Assembly (NCBI RefSeq): GCF_016917755.1
Contig: NZ_CP070326.1
Span: 7,688,001-7,752,000, forward strand
DNA from: Streptomyces noursei
GTDB lineage: Bacteria > Actinomycetota > Actinomycetes > Streptomycetales > Streptomycetaceae
Reading direction: 5' to 3'
DNA length: 64,000 nt
Shown here piece after piece: positions 25,830 through 33,554 of this stretch (positions are counted from its first letter, which is position 1; every line of letters starts with the position of its first letter). The notes below the pieces were generated by a model that saw nothing but the letters and a program-made list of their open reading frames with translations, was not told the origin of the DNA and ran no database searches. The position numbers were made by a program, and so were the translations under genes.

Positions 25830-27053
25830 TCACAGGCGCGAAGGCAGCTCGGCGGTGATCACGGTGGGTCCGCCGGGCGGACTGTCGACCGCCAGGACGC
25901 CGTCGACAGCCGCGAGCCGCTCGGCCAGTCCGGTCAGGCCGGTGCCGACGCCGAGCGCCGCGCCGCCCCGGCCGTCGTCGCGCACGATCAGGCGCACCCG
26001 GCCGTCGGCGGCGCTCGCCGCGAGTTCGGCCGAGCGGGCACCGCTGTGCTTGGCGATGTTGGTGAGCAGCTCGGCGGCGCAGAAGTAGACGGCTCGTTCG
26101 ATCACCTGGTCCGGGCGTTCCCGCAGGTCCAGGCGGACGGTGACGGGCACCGGCGAGGTGGCGGTGAGGCCCGGCAGCGCCTCGTCGAGGCCGCCGTCCA
26201 GCGCCACCGGGTTGATGCCCCGGGTCAGTCGCCGCAGTTCGACGATGGTGTCGTCGGTCTGGCCGACGGCGCGTTCCACCAGGGTGCGCAGCCGTCCGAG
26301 GTCCGGGCCGGCGTCGGGGGCGAGGGTGTCCTCGGCCAGCGAGAGGGTGATGGCCAGGGCGACCAGCCGGGCCTGGGTGCCGTCGTGCAGATCGCGTTCC
26401 AGGCGGCGGAGCTGGTCGGTGTTCTCCGCGAGCAGGGTGGCGCGGGCGCTCTCCAGTTCCCGGACGCGCTGTTGGGCACGGGCCGGGCCGAGCAGCAGGC
26501 GAGCCAGCCGCCGGTTCGCTCCGCTCAGCGCCCGCATTGCGCCGGGTACCGCGCACAGGAGAAATAGGCCCAGCGGGATCGCGACGGCGTCCAGCCACAA
26601 GGCCGGCGGCTGGCCCGGCTGCAGGAGGCGGGCCCAGAGCGGAAAGCCGATCAGCCAGCCGCAACCGAGGGGCAGCAGCACGGCGGCGGCGAACCCGAGC
26701 ACGCCGAGCGGCAGCCGCAGCACCAGATAGAGCAGCGTCCGCCAGGCGACCGGGTCGGTCAGCACGGCACGGCCGCGGGCGATCGCGCCCACCGGGCGGG
26801 GCAGCCCGGCCGGCGCTTCGACGCGTGCGCCGAGCAGTCGGCCGACCAGCCGCCGGTGCAGCGCGCCGAGACCCCGCGCGCCCAGCAGCGCGGCGACCAC
26901 GAACGGCAGGCCGAGCACGGTGAGGGAGAGCAGCGCGCCCGCGTACAGGACGGCGAGTGCGTAGACACCGCCGAGCAGCGCGAGCGGCAGTCCGACGACG
27001 GCGAAGGCCCATTCGCCGCCTCGGAGGGCAAGGTATCGCCGCTGCTCAGCCAC
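25830..27053 (-). CDS. sensor histidine kinase (HisKA_3 / NarX-like)
   Basis: GTG at 27053 (site GAGGACGGAC) gives 407 residues. Several membrane segments occupy about residues 10-190 (FAVVGLPLALLGGVYALAVL, LYLVLRLPLGVLGFAAAVLL, VAIPLGLFLLCAVPG). The phosphorylation helix ERDLHDGTQARLVALAITL is typical HisKA_3, followed by an HATPase domain (AELLTNIAKHSGA, VRDDGRGG, GTGLTGLAERL). Residues 40-140 resemble the DUF4153/sensor-type membrane domain common in actinobacterial kinases beside ABC exporters. The cognate regulator is the convergent gene at 25154. Confidence 0.9.
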   Translation of the reverse strand: MAEQRRYLALRGGEWAFAVVGLPLALLGGVYALAVLYAGALLSLTVLGLPFVVAALLGARGLGALHRRLVGRLLGARVEAPAGLPRPVGAIARGRAVLTDPVAWRTLLYLVLRLPLGVLGFAAAVLLPLGCGWLIGFPLWARLLQPGQPPALWLDAVAIPLGLFLLCAVPGAMRALSGANRRLARLLLGPARAQQRVRELESARATLLAENTDQLRRLERDLHDGTQARLVALAITLSLAEDTLAPDAGPDLGRLRTLVERAVGQTDDTIVELRRLTRGINPVALDGGLDEALPGLTATSPVPVTVRLDLRERPDQVIERAVYFCAAELLTNIAKHSGARSAELAASAADGRVRLIVRDDGRGGAALGVGTGLTGLAERLAAVDGVLAVDSPPGGPTVITAELPSRL

Positions 27054-27199
27054 GTCCGTCCTCGGGCGTTTCAGTCGGCCCGCACGGGGCGGGCGAGGGC
27101 GCCGAGCCGGCGGGCGGCACGCTCGCGCGGGTCCGCGGCCCGGTGGGGGTGGGCGTCGGTGCGCAGGCCGCACCCTCGGCGGCCGTCCCGGCCTCGTGC

Positions 27200-28588
27200 T
27201 CAGTCACGGCCGCCGCCCACCAGTTCCGCGGCCGGGCCGTGAACTGCCCGCAGGCCGGTGGCCAGGATGCCCGGGACGGTCAGCGCCGCCGCGCCCCCGA
27301 CAATCCACCAGAGGGCCATCGGGACGGACGGCACCGCCGAGCCGGTCACCGCCGTACTGAACGCCGCCGACGCGGCACCCGCGACCGCCGCGCCGAGCAG
27401 CACACCCACCGCCGTGGTCAGCACCGCCTCCGCGGTCAACATGCGCATCAGCTGCGACCGGGTCGCGCCGACCAACCGCAACAGCGCGAACTCGCGCCGC
27501 CGGTCGGCGGTCACGGCGACCAGGGTGTTGACGGTGGAGACGGCGGCGAAGCAGACCAGCAGCGCCAACTCGGTCTGACGCAACCAGACATCGCTGGCGG
27601 AGGTGACGGAGCCGGCGGTGGTGACGCTGGTCGGGCTCGCGCTCGCGGCGTGCTCGGCAGTGCATGTCATGATCACCATGGTGCCCGACAGACCCACGAG
27701 CAGCGCGACCGGCACCACGGCGGAGGACAGCCGGCGCGCGTACCCCCGCAGGTTGGCGTCGGCCAGCCACCCCGCACCCGGAGCCAGCATCCGTGCCGGC
27801 GCACCCAACGCGGCAGCCAGCACACGCGCCGCGAGCGGCCCCACCAGGGCGAGGGCGACCAGCAGCACCAGCGCACCGAACAGCGCCGCCTGCCCCGCCT
27901 TGTCCAGCTGCGCCATCGGCCGGGTCGCGGCCAGTCCCAGCAGCAGACCGCCGCCCGCCAGCGCGCCGATTCCGGCGAGCAGGCGCGGTGCGCCCGTCCG
28001 TCCGTGCTCGGTCGCGCTCGCGGTGAGGGCGGCCGCGGGCGCGATCCGGGAGATCCGCCGGGCCGCGACGGCCGAGGCCGCCAGGCCGACGGCGAGCGCG
28101 ACGGCCAACGCGACCACCATCGGCAGCGGTGTCCCCGGCACCCGCACGCCCGGCGCCGCCATCCCCCGCCGCTGCAACTCGGCCAGGAAGCCGCGGGCCC
28201 CCGCCGCGCCGGCCACCCAGCCCGGCACAGCCACCAACAACGTCAGCGCAAGGACCTGGCCACGGACCAGCCGCCGCGCCTGACGGGGCGTCGCCGCGAT
28301 CGTACGCAGCAGAGCCAGCTCGCGATGCTGCTGGCGAAGGGCAAAACCCAACGCGTTGACCACGACGAAAAACGCCACCAGCACGGCGATCTCGCCGAAG
28401 GCACCGGCGATCACCATCAGCCCCGGGCCGGCCGTCGCCTGCCGGGCCGCCGCGGGCGCGGTGGCACCGGCGGCGAACAGCAAACCGAAGAGCGTCACGG
28501 TGGCGATGGCGAGGAAGAGCGCGATCGCCAATCCGGCGAAGGCAGCCGGACGCCGGCGCATCTGCCCGAGAGACATCGGGACGACCAT
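27200..28588 (-). CDS. ABC transporter permease, FtsX/MacB type
   Basis: The ATG at 28588 overlaps the ATPase stop (ATGA), so translation is coupled. The 462 residues carry two FtsX-like units. The first has LAIALFLAIATVTLFGLLFA then the ATPase-contact loop ALLRTIAATPRQARRLV. The second has FAAVSTVNTLVAVTADRR then LLRLVGATRSQLMRMLTAEA. About eight membrane segments fit a fused two-copy permease. With the upstream ATPase it forms an exporter, probably for antimicrobials or lipoproteins. The adjacent kinase/regulator pair suggests inducible resistance. Confidence 0.88.
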   Translation of the reverse strand: MVVPMSLGQMRRRPAAFAGLAIALFLAIATVTLFGLLFAAGATAPAAARQATAGPGLMVIAGAFGEIAVLVAFFVVVNALGFALRQQHRELALLRTIAATPRQARRLVRGQVLALTLLVAVPGWVAGAAGARGFLAELQRRGMAAPGVRVPGTPLPMVVALAVALAVGLAASAVAARRISRIAPAAALTASATEHGRTGAPRLLAGIGALAGGGLLLGLAATRPMAQLDKAGQAALFGALVLLVALALVGPLAARVLAAALGAPARMLAPGAGWLADANLRGYARRLSSAVVPVALLVGLSGTMVIMTCTAEHAASASPTSVTTAGSVTSASDVWLRQTELALLVCFAAVSTVNTLVAVTADRRREFALLRLVGATRSQLMRMLTAEAVLTTAVGVLLGAAVAGAASAAFSTAVTGSAVPSVPMALWWIVGGAAALTVPGILATGLRAVHGPAAELVGGGRD

Positions 28589-29388
28589 CACGCGCACTCC
28601 CCCAGCCGGCTCAGGCGCTCGCCGACCTGGGCGGCGGTGGGCCGATCGAGCTCGTCCACCACCACGCCGTCGGCCAGCAGCAACACCCGGTCCGCGTACC
28701 CGGCGGCCACCGGATCGTGGGTGACCATCACACACGTCCCGCCGTCCCGGTCCACGCCGGCGCGCAGCAGGGCGAGGATCTCGTGGCCGGTGGCCCGGTC
28801 GAGCGCGCCGGTCGGCTCGTCGGCGAAGAGCACCTGGGGGCGGGTGACCAGCGCCCGGGCGATCGCCACCCGCTGCTGCTGTCCACCGGAGAGCTGCCCG
28901 GGCCGGTGCCGCTCGCGCCCGGCCAGTCCCACCCGGGCGAGCGCCTCCAGTACGCGGTCCCGGTCGGGCCGTTCGCCGGCCAGCCGGCCGGGCAGTTCGA
29001 CGTTCTGCGCGACCGTCATCGCCGGCATCAGGTTGAACGCCTGGAACACAAACCCCACCCGGCTGCGCCGCAGTGCCGCAAGCCGCCGCTCCGACAGCCG
29101 GGACACCTCCGTACCACCCCACCAGACAGAACCCCGAGTGGGCCGGTCCATCCCCGCAAGGCAGTGCAGCAAGGTGGTCTTGCCCGAACCCGACGGCCCC
29201 ATCACCGCCGTGAACGTCCCGGGCGCGAACGCCACCGACACCCCGCGCAACGCGCGCACGGCGGCACTGCCGCGCCCATACTCCCGATGCAGATCCACCG
29301 CCCGCGCAGCGATCCCCACCTCGATGTCTGTTCCCGCATCCGTTGTCATTGCCGTAGCCGGTGCCGTAGCCGTTGCTGTCTGAGCCAT
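28588..29388 (-). CDS. ABC transporter ATPase, MacB/LolD type
   Basis: ATG at 29388 (GAGGATGAGGGC) gives 266 residues. Motifs: Walker A MGPSGSGKTTLL, Q-loop VFQAFNLMPAMTVAQNV, signature LSGGQQQRVAIARAL, Walker B VLFADEPTGALD, H-switch VMVTHDP. The FNLMP and DEPTGALD forms are typical of the LolD/MacB/FtsE subfamily paired with FtsX permeases, which follows here. The N-terminal 35 residues are Thr/Ala-rich and probably unstructured. Confidence 0.92.
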   Translation of the reverse strand: MAQTATATAPATAMTTDAGTDIEVGIAARAVDLHREYGRGSAAVRALRGVSVAFAPGTFTAVMGPSGSGKTTLLHCLAGMDRPTRGSVWWGGTEVSRLSERRLAALRRSRVGFVFQAFNLMPAMTVAQNVELPGRLAGERPDRDRVLEALARVGLAGRERHRPGQLSGGQQQRVAIARALVTRPQVLFADEPTGALDRATGHEILALLRAGVDRDGGTCVMVTHDPVAAGYADRVLLLADGVVVDELDRPTAAQVGERLSRLGECA

Positions 29389-29570
29389 GCCCTCATCCTC
29401 GGCGCGCGGGGCACGGCGATCGATCCCGCCCGCCCCCGAATCGGGGGTTCGGAAAACCACACCCCGGCCGCCGGCAGCGGGTGCCTCCCCTCACCCCGCG
29501 GCGGAGCCGCCGGCCGGACAGCCCCGCACTGCACCCGCCCCGGCCCGGCCCCAGTGGCCAGTCGTGCCTT

Positions 29571-29608
29571 GTCCAGTCCAGTCCAGTCCAGTCCAGTCCA
29601 GTCCAGTC
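29571..29608. repeat. GTCCA pentanucleotide tandem repeat
   Basis: About 7.5 perfect copies of GTCCA lie between the ABC operon promoter region and the HD-domain gene. Such short perfect repeats are prone to slippage and may vary between strains. They are not in a supported coding region. Confidence 0.9.
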
Positions 29609-29683
29609 CGGCGATGTCATGCCCGGACCTGGTCTGGACGACGCGGAACTCGCGAAGGTCGATGTCCGCCCTAGGGTGACCTG

Positions 29684-30733
29684 GTGGACAGCCAAAACGA
29701 TCAGAGCCCGCAGCAGGGCTCCACAGATGCCCCCGCACGGCCCGTCCCCACCCATACCCTGGGCCTGACCTCAGCTTTCACGGACCCGCTGTGGCGCATA
29801 TCCGTCCGCCTGAGCCCCGTGGAGATCGACCTGCTGCGCGCCGAGCCCCTACGGCGCCTGCACTTCGTCGCACACGGAGGTGCCTCGACCATCAGCACCC
29901 TGCAGTCATACTCACGGCTGGAGCATTCCCTCGGTGTCCTCTCGCTGGTCGCGCACTTCCGCCCGGAGGACGAACTTCTGCGGATCGCGGCGCTGTTGCA
30001 CGACATCGGCCATCTACCGTTGAGTCACACCTTCGAAGGCGTTTGCGGCCTCGACCACCACGCCATCGGCCTGGAGTTGCTGCGGACCGAGCCGATCCGG
30101 TCCGTACTGGAGAAGCATCGGGTGCGCACCGGGGCCGTCGTCGCCGCACTCGGCGGGCAGCCGCCGTCGCCGCTCGCCAGCCGCACCGGCTTGCTGAATC
30201 TGGACCATCTCGATTCCTACGTCCGCAGTGGTCGTGCCGCCGGGCGTCTGGCCATCGATCCGACCGTCATGCTGGACCGGCTCGACCTCAAGGATTCGGC
30301 GGTGTCGACCGACCCCGAGACCGCCGCCGCGCTCGTCGACCTGGTCTGCGCGGAAGCGCGGCTGCACACCTCGTGGGACAACGTGGGTCCGGTCTCGGTG
30401 GTCCGGCGCCTGGCCCGCCAACTGCTCGACAGCTCGACCCTCACCCCTGCGCAACTCGCCCGGATGACCGATCCGCAACTGTGGTCCGCGCTCGAATCGT
30501 GCGACGTCACCCGAGCGGAGAGCGCCATGGTCCGATACGAGCTGCACCGGTTGCAGGTCACGGCTCAACCCGCACCCGGGGGTCGTCCCGGCTGGGACTT
30601 CTCGCTGCGCAAGATCTACAGCTCCGCGCCGCTGGTGGAAGGGCAGCGGGTCGAGGTGGCCGCGCCGGAGCTGGCCGCCGAGTTGGCCGCGCTGGGCTCG
30701 CTCGCCACCGACTTCCGTGTCTGGTGGAGTTGA
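29684..30733 (+). CDS. HD-domain phosphohydrolase (dNTPase/SAMHD1-like)
   Basis: GTG at 29684 after AGGGTGACCTG gives 349 residues. The HD metal site is complete: H81 in SRLEHSLGV, H106-D107 in LLHDIGHLPLSHTFE with H110 and H115, and a later aspartate in NLDHLDSYVRSGR. The layout resembles deoxynucleoside triphosphate triphosphohydrolases and YdhJ-like HD proteins. It stands alone and ends in a strong hairpin. Possible roles are nucleotide-pool control or phage defence by dNTP depletion, but no substrate can be read from sequence. Confidence 0.78.
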   Translation: MDSQNDQSPQQGSTDAPARPVPTHTLGLTSAFTDPLWRISVRLSPVEIDLLRAEPLRRLHFVAHGGASTISTLQSYSRLEHSLGVLSLVAHFRPEDELLRIAALLHDIGHLPLSHTFEGVCGLDHHAIGLELLRTEPIRSVLEKHRVRTGAVVAALGGQPPSPLASRTGLLNLDHLDSYVRSGRAAGRLAIDPTVMLDRLDLKDSAVSTDPETAAALVDLVCAEARLHTSWDNVGPVSVVRRLARQLLDSSTLTPAQLARMTDPQLWSALESCDVTRAESAMVRYELHRLQVTAQPAPGGRPGWDFSLRKIYSSAPLVEGQRVEVAAPELAAELAALGSLATDFRVWWS

Positions 30734-30763
30734 GTGTCGGGCCGAGGCCGACACTCAACTCCA
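30725..30763. terminator. hairpin between convergent HD and monooxygenase genes
   Basis: A perfect 16-bp stem (30725-30740 with 30748-30763; core TTGAGTGTCGG / CCGACACTCAA) and a 7-base loop overlap the HD stop codon. It ends 15 bases before the converging monooxygenase stop, so it probably terminates both transcripts. Confidence 0.8.
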
Positions 30764-30777
30764 CCTGAAACGAGCCG

Positions 30778-31986
30778 TCAGCGTCCGTCCGCCCCTGGCC
30801 CATCGGACGGGCCCTGGTCCGTGTCGCCGGCGACGGTGCGCATATCGAGGTCCCAGTCCAGCAGGGCGGCGAGCGTGTCGTCACCGGGACGCGGGGCGGA
30901 CGGTGCCCGGCCGGTGCTCGACGGGTTACGGGTGCCGCGGGACAACTCCCCGCTGACGGTGATGTTGTACTCGACGCGGGGGCGGCGGCACGCCTCGTAG
31001 AGGGCGAGCGCGCTGTCCAGATCGGGCATGTCCCGCAAGGATTTGGCGAGGATGACAGCGTCTTCCAAGGCCATCGAGGCCCCTTGACCGGTCGCCGGTG
31101 ACGCCGCGTGTGCGGCATCGCCGACGATCAGCCTCCGGCCCGAGCGCCACGGCGTGCCTGGCGGGATCTCGGTGGCGTTGGTGGCCATCAGGCTGTCCGT
31201 GGAGGCCGCCACGATGCTCGCCGCGGGGGTGGCGTCCTTGCTCAGCAACTCGACGAGTCGCTCACGCCAACGGGAGGGCGAAGGGTGGGCGAGTTCCTCG
31301 ACGGGGATCGCTTCACCGGCGACGCGGGCGAACCAGTACGTCTCCCCGTCCGGCGAGACGGCATAGCCGAAGGCCGCGGTGCTGCCACGCACCATGGTGA
31401 TGTGGCCCGTCTCCTCCGCCACCGAGGCGCTGCGGGTGTATCCGTAGAAGACGGACTGCCCCGCGTAGACGGGCTCCGCACCGGGGGCGATCGCGCGCCG
31501 AACGGTCGAATTCAGGCCGTCTGCGCCAACGAGCAGATCAGCGGTCGCGACGCTGCCGTCGGCGAACCGTGCGGTCACCTGATCCGAGCCGTCCTCGACA
31601 GACACCAACCGCGATCCGTGCGAGAGCCCGATGCCCCGGCGGATGGCCTCGGCCTGCAACACGGCGTTCAACTCGCCACGACGCAGGCACCGGTACCGCA
31701 GGAGAGCGTCGTCGGCCTCTCCCAACGGCACATGGGCCATCTCCGCGCCCTGACCGTCGAGAACGCGCATCGAGCGCAGCGGATAGCCGATCCCGGTGAC
31801 CACATCCGAGGCGTCGAGCTGCGCCACGGCGCGCATACCGTTGCTCGCCAAGGTCAGGAACGCCCCGATGTCCCCCGCCGTGTCGGGGTGCGCCTCGTGC
31901 ACGGTGACCTCGAACCCTGCCTTGTGCAGGGCCAGTGCGGTCGCCGTACCGGCGATCCCGCCACCGATGACCAGTATCCGTGTCAC
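30778..31986 (-). CDS. FAD-dependent monooxygenase (PHBH/TetX-like)
   Basis: GTG at 31986 behind GGAG gives 402 residues. The Rossmann FAD motif is ILVIGGGIAGTATALALHKA, the second motif is LLVGADGLNSTVRRA, and the ribityl-binding motif is LIVGDAAHAASPATGQGASM. This is a group A flavin hydroxylase. It is divergent from a TetR gene (32413) with two candidate operators between them, so it is likely the repressor's target. The closest functional themes are aromatic or tetracycline-type hydroxylation; the substrate is unknown. The C-terminal GPSDGPGADGR is encoded by a dispersed 23-bp repeat. Confidence 0.85.
   Translation of the reverse strand: MTRILVIGGGIAGTATALALHKAGFEVTVHEAHPDTAGDIGAFLTLASNGMRAVAQLDASDVVTGIGYPLRSMRVLDGQGAEMAHVPLGEADDALLRYRCLRRGELNAVLQAEAIRRGIGLSHGSRLVSVEDGSDQVTARFADGSVATADLLVGADGLNSTVRRAIAPGAEPVYAGQSVFYGYTRSASVAEETGHITMVRGSTAAFGYAVSPDGETYWFARVAGEAIPVEELAHPSPSRWRERLVELLSKDATPAASIVAASTDSLMATNATEIPPGTPWRSGRRLIVGDAAHAASPATGQGASMALEDAVILAKSLRDMPDLDSALALYEACRRPRVEYNITVSGELSRGTRNPSSTGRAPSAPRPGDDTLAALLDWDLDMRTVAGDTDQGPSDGPGADGR
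30795..30817. repeat. dispersed 23-bp repeat, copy 1
   Basis: This 23-mer (CTGGCCCATC then GGACGGGCCCTGG) recurs with few changes at 45472-45494 and 60714-60736. Here it lies inside the 3' end of the monooxygenase gene. All three copies sit at gene ends; see the finding. Confidence 0.6.
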
Positions 31987-32059
31987 GCCCCACTCCACTC
32001 TTCTACGCATATCCCATCAATGTCCACACCCATGATGCACCCGGTCCGGGGCGTCTGCC

Positions 32060-32251
32060 GCAACCTCGCCCAGCGGCAGTGCGCATGCCACGGAGCGATG
32101 CCGTCCGCCTGCTCGCGCACCAGCACCCATACCCGCAGCTCGTCGCCTTGGGTGAGTCCGGCGGCCAGGAGCACGGTTGCGATCGCCTCCTCGACCAGTC
32201 CCGCCTTGCGCCGCTCGGACAGCGCGCCCTGCGGAACGGTATCGCCGGCAT
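32060..32251 (-). pseudogene. frameshifted tautomerase-family remnant
   Basis: An ATG at 32251 follows GAGGAGTTGCC and begins MPAI, as tautomerases do. It then loses frame at once. The third frame continues VPQGALSERRKAGLVEEAIA, TVLLAAGLTQGDELRVWVLV and REQADG, which matches the 4-oxalocrotonate tautomerase-like pattern (VPxGxLsexxKaxLVexvTxAV...RVWVLixExxdG). It lies just upstream of the monooxygenase gene on the same strand, so the operon may once have coded both. The match is by eye and the unit is short. Confidence 0.45.
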
Positions 32252-32265
32252 GGCAACTCCTCGGT

Positions 32266-32328
32266 CAGCAGCCAGCAGCCAGCAGCCAGCAGCCAGCAGC
32301 CAGCAGCCAGCAGCCAGCAGCCAGCAGC
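32266..32328. repeat. CAGCAGC tandem repeat, nine perfect 7-bp units
   Basis: Nine identical heptamers lie between the tautomerase remnant start and the TetR operators, inside the divergent promoter region. Copy number may vary by slippage and would change promoter spacing for the monooxygenase side. Confidence 0.92.
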
Positions 32329-32332
32329 GGAT

Positions 32333-32348
32333 TATGACGGTCGTTATA
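32333..32348. promoter_or_regulatory. candidate TetR operator O1
   Basis: TATGACGGTCGTTATA is an imperfect palindrome (TATnACGnnCGTnATA). A near-identical copy starts 35 bases downstream. Both lie between the monooxygenase and TetR genes. Confidence 0.6.
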
Positions 32349-32367
32349 GCCAGGCGCCACGCTAGAC

Positions 32368-32383
32368 TATGTCGGTCGTTATA
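32368..32383. promoter_or_regulatory. candidate TetR operator O2
   Basis: TATGTCGGTCGTTATA differs from O1 at one base and shares the half site CGGTCGTTATA. It lies 30 bases before the TetR GTG, consistent with autoregulation. Confidence 0.6.
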
Positions 32384-32412
32384 ACCAGGGGTGTTCAGAG
32401 GGGGTTCCGCAC

Positions 32413-32997
32413 GTGACGAGGGGCAACTCGGAAGCGCGCGAGCGGATCGTGGCCGGCGCCGCGGACATGATCAGCCGGCGCGGCCTGAGCGCAACGAGCA
32501 TCCGCGAGATGGCCAAACACGCCGAGGCGCCGCTCGGCTCCACGTACCACTACTTCCCCGAGGGCAAGCAGCAGTTGGCCACCGAGGCGGTCCGTTACAC
32601 CGGCACACGGGTCGCCCAGTGCCTGCGCAGGGAGCTGGAGGCTGGTCCGGTAGCCGGGCTCCACGCGTTCCTCGCGCTGTGGCGCAAGATCGTCGTCGAC
32701 ACCGATTTCCGCGCCGGTTGCCCGGTCCTGGCTGTCGCCGTCGAAGAGCCTCCCACCGACGAGCTCCCCGCAGCCCTGACTGCGGCGGCCGAGGTCTTCC
32801 ACGAGTGGGAGAGCCTGCTGGCCGCTTCCCTCCGCGAGCACGGCGCCGAAACGGAGCAGGCGGCGCAGCTCGCCACCCTCGTCGTCGCGGCCGTCGAGGG
32901 GACCGTCGCCCTGTGCCGCGCCAAACGCAGCGTCCAGCCCCTCGACCGCACCGCACAGCAACTCCAGATGCTGATCGCCGGCGCCATCGAGGGTTGA
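32413..32997 (+). CDS. TetR-family repressor
   Basis: GTG at 32413 gives 194 residues. The HTH is ARERIVAGAADMISRRGLSA then SIREMAKHAEAPLGSTYHYF, typical of TetR, followed by a C-terminal domain (LWRKIVVDTDFRAGCPVLAV) seen in the LmrA/YxaF-like subgroup that senses flavonoids, lincomycin or similar. It is divergent from the flavin monooxygenase, with two matching palindromes upstream. Confidence 0.9.
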   Translation: MTRGNSEARERIVAGAADMISRRGLSATSIREMAKHAEAPLGSTYHYFPEGKQQLATEAVRYTGTRVAQCLRRELEAGPVAGLHAFLALWRKIVVDTDFRAGCPVLAVAVEEPPTDELPAALTAAAEVFHEWESLLAASLREHGAETEQAAQLATLVVAAVEGTVALCRAKRSVQPLDRTAQQLQMLIAGAIEG

Positions 32998-33554
32998 GCG
33001 CCAGGGCATTCGCCTGTGGTCGGGAAGCCACTCACGTTCGGGCGGGAAGCCGATCCGTTCGGGCGGAAAGCCGATCACGCTGTGCGGCATCGCCAACCGC
33101 CCGCCGCACCGCTCAAACCGCCGGGGACGCGGACACGAACACGGCCTTTTGGTCGCCGGCCGAACACACCACCCCCGCTGCGCGCTCCAAATCCCTTCGG
33201 CCACCCAGGTCTCGCCCCCGGCGTTTCGGCCACGTCAGCACAGAGCACGACCCGCTTCCGGCAAGGGCCGGTGCGCACGGAACGGACATGCACTCCCTCT
33301 CCCGTGCGGTCACATCACGTCCGAAACACATGAGTTCGAGACGCCGGGTCCTCTCGTTGAACGCCCCGACAACCCAACGCCCGCTCGCTGGAGGTCGCCA
33401 TCCGTCCCTGTCCCGCGCGCCCGACCACTCCCCCGCCACTTGCTGACGCCCTGGGCCGGACCGCTCCCGCCTGGGCCCCGGTCCGCGCCGCTCCGCACGC
33501 CCGACCCACCACCGGCACGCTCCGCTCAGCACGTCCGGACCCGATCTGGGAGGC
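32998..33554. other. 557-base region without a supported gene
   Basis: Open frames here are short, low-complexity and conflict with each other. The left part holds a degenerate tandem repeat of about 20 bases built on TTCGGGCGG-AAGCCGATC (33019-33080, about three units). Nothing else was recognised. Confidence 0.5.

Noticed and set aside
26957..29383. An 808-residue plus-strand frame over the kinase and ABC genes
   Set aside because: Gln/Arg/His-rich antisense artefact of well-supported minus-strand genes.
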